This document shows positions 60,301 to 64,000 of a DNA stretch of 64,000 nt, in pieces. The DNA is from Apiosordaria backusii. Its lineage: Eukaryota; Ascomycota; Sordariomycetes; Sordariales; Lasiosphaeriaceae. A model generated the notes under the pieces. That model was not told the DNA's origin. It was given only the letters and a program-made list of their open reading frames with translations, and ran no database searches. How positions within the stretch are numbered: position 1 is the first letter of the stretch; each line of letters opens with the position of its first letter. Where the stretch lies: contig JAUKTV010000028.1 in the NCBI GenBank assembly GCA_030549205.1, forward strand, positions 124,001 to 188,000, read 5' to 3'. The translations under genes were made by a program, and so were the position numbers.

Positions 60301-63300
60301 AGTATAGGTTAAACCGATATTATAAAAGCTTTAAAGATTATTATAGATATAAACTTAAGCTTTATATTTATTAAGAAATCTGTTTTAATTAAATTTATAA
60401 ATAAAAACCTATTTTAAAGGAAAGGGATATAATTTAGCCTTATTTTTTTAAAATACTTTTTAAATTTTTCAGTTAACTATATTTTAAAATTTAAATTCTA
60501 CTACTTTTTTAAACTAAACTTTAAAAAGGTATTTATTAAACTTCCTTTACTTTATTAATAAAGGTTTAATAAGCTAATTTTAATAAATTTATTATCCCGG
60601 TACCGCTTTTATTTATTATACTAAACTTTATTATATTACTATTATAAAGGTAGTATAAAAGATATAAAATTAGAGTTATTAATTTAGGATTTAGTAATAT
60701 AAAAGAGTATATATATTTTAAAAAACCTATTAAAAGTACTATATTATTATATTTAAATTAAATATTATAAAATTTAAAAGTTTTAAAGAATTAGCTTTTT
60801 CCTTTTCTTTTACCTTTTTAAAGTATTTAAATATATAAGCACTTCTTTTCGGTAGTTCTAATACTTTTAATAAAGGTTATATATTTAAACTTACTAATCT
60901 TAAGTTTATAGACTAAATTATTAAAATATCGGTTTACTTTTTATTATATTATTTAACAATACTAATATTATTTACTTTAATAGTAAATATATCCTTAATT
61001 TATACTTATTAATTAAGGTCCTTATCTTTATTAATATTAAAGTTAAACGGTATTTATTAATTTATAATAAAGATCATTAAATAAATACTTTTATAGTTAA
61101 AATTACTATTTAAATTATTATTTAAATTGTCTTACTATACTTATTAATATATATTAATATTACTAATAGTTTCTATAAAAATATCGTTAAGAACTGGTAT
61201 TAATTTAAAGGTAAGTAAAAGATATTAAAAACTTTTATTAGCTTTTAAAAGCCTTTAAATTAATTTAATTGGTTAGAAATCTATACTTTACTATTTAGCT
61301 ATATCTAATAGTACCTTCTTTTTTAAATTCCCATTAATAACCAGAAAAGTAATACCTTTTAAACTATTAACCTTATCTTTTATAATAGAAGGTCTTAATA
61401 AAGTTTATTAATTAAATTTACCTACTTTTACTACCTTATTAAAAATAGACAGTATATTTATTTTAATAATTAAAGCACTTAAAAGCTTAATAACCTTCTC
61501 TACTATATTTAAAAAAAGCATTTTCTTCTTTTTAAGCTTATTATTAAAGAAAATTATCTTATTAAAGATAACGTTATATATAGTAAATATATACCTAAAA
61601 ATAAAGACTTAAATATAATAGAGATTTATAGCTCTATAGCCTATTAGATAGCTAATATATACTTTTAAAAGCTCTTTAAAAGCTTTATAAAAAAGGTTCT
61701 TTTTATAATCCTTATTTAAAGGATATATATAGTAACTATATATATAAATATTATTTTAATTTAATCTAAGATCTTATATAAGTTTAAAAGTAAAGAAAGA
61801 CTTCTACTACTTTATTTATTATTAAAATTAAAAAAGAAGAAGTTTATTAAAAGAGATATAACTATATCGTTTACTTAGTAATTTAATATAAAGATAGAAA
61901 GTTATTTATAAAACTTTAAGTTAAAGATTAAGTAGTAATTAAGCTATAGTTTATATTGCAATCTTCTTTATAGTAAGCTCTTTTTCTATTTACTCGATTA
62001 TATTATTTAACTTCTTTTAATTAAAAAGGAAGGTTTTAAGCTCGATTTTATTATTAAAAGCCTAAATAGTAAAATCTATTTTACTTAAAGTAAATAAAAC
62101 GCTAGCTTTATTATTAGAATATAAAATATATATAAGGACGTTAAATTATCGTTTAACTTAATTAATAAAGCTTTTAAAAATAGTAAAAACTTTAATTTAG
62201 ATTTTATAAGTAAAAGGGAATATTTATATTTTACTATAATATTTATTTATTATAATAAAAGTTTACTATAAACTATTATAAGCTTCTTTAAAGTTAAAAA
62301 GATCTTAAGTAATATACTAAAACAGTTAAAAAAAACAGTTAAGTAAAGGCTTATATAAAATAATCTAAATAGTATATACTTTTATATAGTCTTTATATTA
62401 AATTTACTAAGTACTATAGATTTTAATATTCTAAGTTTATTTTATTAAATAACTTAAAGTATTAGCTTTAAAGTATTTAGCTTATATATATTAAAGTACT
62501 TTAAAATTGTCCTTTAAATATAGAGGATTTTAAAAAGGTTAATGTAAATATAAAATAACTTAACTAATAGTATTAAAAATTGCTAGTTCATAGATAGTTT
62601 TAATAATATTTATAGGAATTTAAGAATTTATAAAGGAAGAAAAGTAAGTAAAAAGAGGAATATATTTAAAAAATACTAAGTTTTAATAGGTCTTTAACTA
62701 CTTAATCTTAATTAAGTTATTAAGCTTTTCTTTAAAATACAAAGCTTAATCTATATTATAGTATTAAACTCTATATACTTATAAGTATTATTTAAAAATA
62801 ATATTAATATAAAAGCCTTTAACGATATAAACTTCCTTTAAAATTAAATTTAAAAGGCTATTTTCTTCTATAAATATATTTTTAAAAATATACTTACTAT
62901 AATTATAAATAAAAAAAGAGGTAATTCTAACTTTAACTTAATACTTTTTAAAGTAAGGCTTATATAAATCGGAAATTAAAAACTTCTTTAAATTAATAAT
63001 ATATATATTAAAGCAATTATTATAAACTATAAACTTAAAAAGTAAGTAAATATTAAAGGCCTTAATAGTAAGTACTATATTAGAATTATTTTACTTAAGT
63101 TAAGCTATACTTATTTAATTTTAAAGATTTTTAAAAAAGATAGAATTAATAATAATAGTTATTAGAACTTTCTAAAGTTTAAAAAGAAAGTTACAAAAGG
63201 GTTTTTCCAAACTTTAAAAAAGTTATTACTTAATAGTATTATTTTAATATAGTTATTTAAATTTATTATAAATAAGTAGGCGATCTTTAATTTTATTATA

Positions 63301-64000
63301 TATTTTAAAAGTAAAATTAAAAAATTAAAAAGCTTTTAAGGCCTAATCTATAAGTATAAATTTAAGTCTAAAGCAGTATTTAAGCTTTTAAATATAATTT
63401 TTTAAGCTTTTATCTTTAATTAAGTATAGGCAATCGATCGGCTTTTTTTCTAAACGTTTAAAAGTATAAGGATTTCTATCTTTAAAAGGATTATTAATAA
63501 AGAAAGATTGAAAGCCTTTTAGACTAGCTTTAATAAGCTTTTTAATAATAAAGTTATAAAAAAGCTTACCGGTTTAATATAAAGAAAAAGTCTTTAAATT
63601 ATAAATCTTCTACTTTTAAATAGTTAAATAGTAATTTCAGGTCTATTCGGAAGTAAAGTATATATTAATAATATTTAAAAAGCTTATAAAAGTAAAGGTA
63701 CTTTAAACTTTAAGTAGCTTATATACTTTAATTTAATTAAGTATATCGGTCTATATTAAATACTACTTATTAAAGTTAATATTACCTTAGTAAGTTTATT
63801 TAAATATAATATTATACTTTTTATAAAGCGCTATATAGAAATTAATAAATGTAAGTATAAATAAGGTCTTAAAGTACTAAACTTAATATTAAAAGACTAA
63901 TTAAGTAAGATTAATATAAAGCTTAGTAATTTTTAAAACTATAAATACTAAAGTATTTATAGAAATTAAGATTTTAAAATTAATACTAAGTACTTTAATA
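57313..64000. repeat. Extremely AT-rich, gene-free block with RIP-like composition
   Basis: 6.7 kb to the window edge. By eye, G and C are rare, TpA steps dominate, and CpA/TpG pairs, the RIP targets, are scarce. No open frame over 60 codons is listed or visible, and I see no LTR, terminal repeat or domain. It begins within about 20 bp of the TPR pseudogene's end. Likely a heavily RIP-mutated transposon nest, or centromere- or telomere-adjacent heterochromatin. The original sequence cannot be read. Confidence 0.75.

Noticed and set aside
1..64000. CRISPR arrays, prokaryotic operons, rRNA genes
   Set aside because: None found; spliced genes and fungal families show a eukaryotic nuclear origin.

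Overview
The window looks like nuclear DNA of a filamentous ascomycete, most likely a Sordariomycete. Genes carry short introns (49-95 nt) with GTRNGN-type donors and CTRAC-like branch points. Fungus-restricted families are present: HET domains, a fungal STAND N-terminal domain with ankyrins, DUF3435, DUF6594 and a 2EXR/F-box-like protein. Several repeats carry C-to-T/G-to-A damage typical of repeat-induced point mutation (RIP). The assignment comes from gene style, not from any database comparison.

Region 1 (1-12.3 kb) is a metabolic block without a polyketide or peptide synthase. It holds an edge-truncated haem-oxygenase-like (HDO) oxidase, divergent from a SAM methyltransferase across a promoter with a perfect 17-nt palindrome. 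Next come a PAT-like N-acetyltransferase, an M20 amidohydrolase, a 2EXR/zinc-finger protein, a five-exon amino-acid permease, a PaiB-like FMN-binding protein and an FMO-type monooxygenase. Together they could handle a modified amino acid; this is inference.

Region 2 (12.7-23.6 kb) is a self/non-self-recognition-like island. It has a fungal-STAND-N/ankyrin protein lacking a nucleotide-binding domain and two convergent HET genes. Two Tad-like LINE relics lie here, and one abuts and appears to have removed the 5' end of the second HET gene.

Region 3 (23.6-38.5 kb) is mostly mobile DNA. It has a RIP-damaged DUF3435 (Starship-captain-type recombinase) relic, then a complete, apparently young Ty3/gypsy chromovirus with seemingly identical 404-bp LTRs and a GATAG target duplication. 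The element shows a -1 frameshift signal, a self-priming arrangement and a spliced antisense gene with a Zn2Cys6-like cysteine pattern. A solo LTR (TSD GTTGG), other LTR-like pieces and a decayed unknown gene follow.

Region 4 (38.5-49.5 kb) is ordinary gene space: anthranilate synthase component I, a D-arabinono-lactone-oxidase-like enzyme, a short-chain dehydrogenase with a frameshift, intron-containing tRNA-Arg(ACG) and tRNA-Asp(GTC), a small secreted eight-cysteine protein and a MATE transporter.

Region 5 (49.5-64 kb) decays towards a repeat block: a MITE-like element, a second decayed copy of the unknown family, one intact unrecognised gene, DUF6594 and TPR pseudogenes, and 6.7 kb of extremely AT-rich, gene-free, RIP-like sequence.
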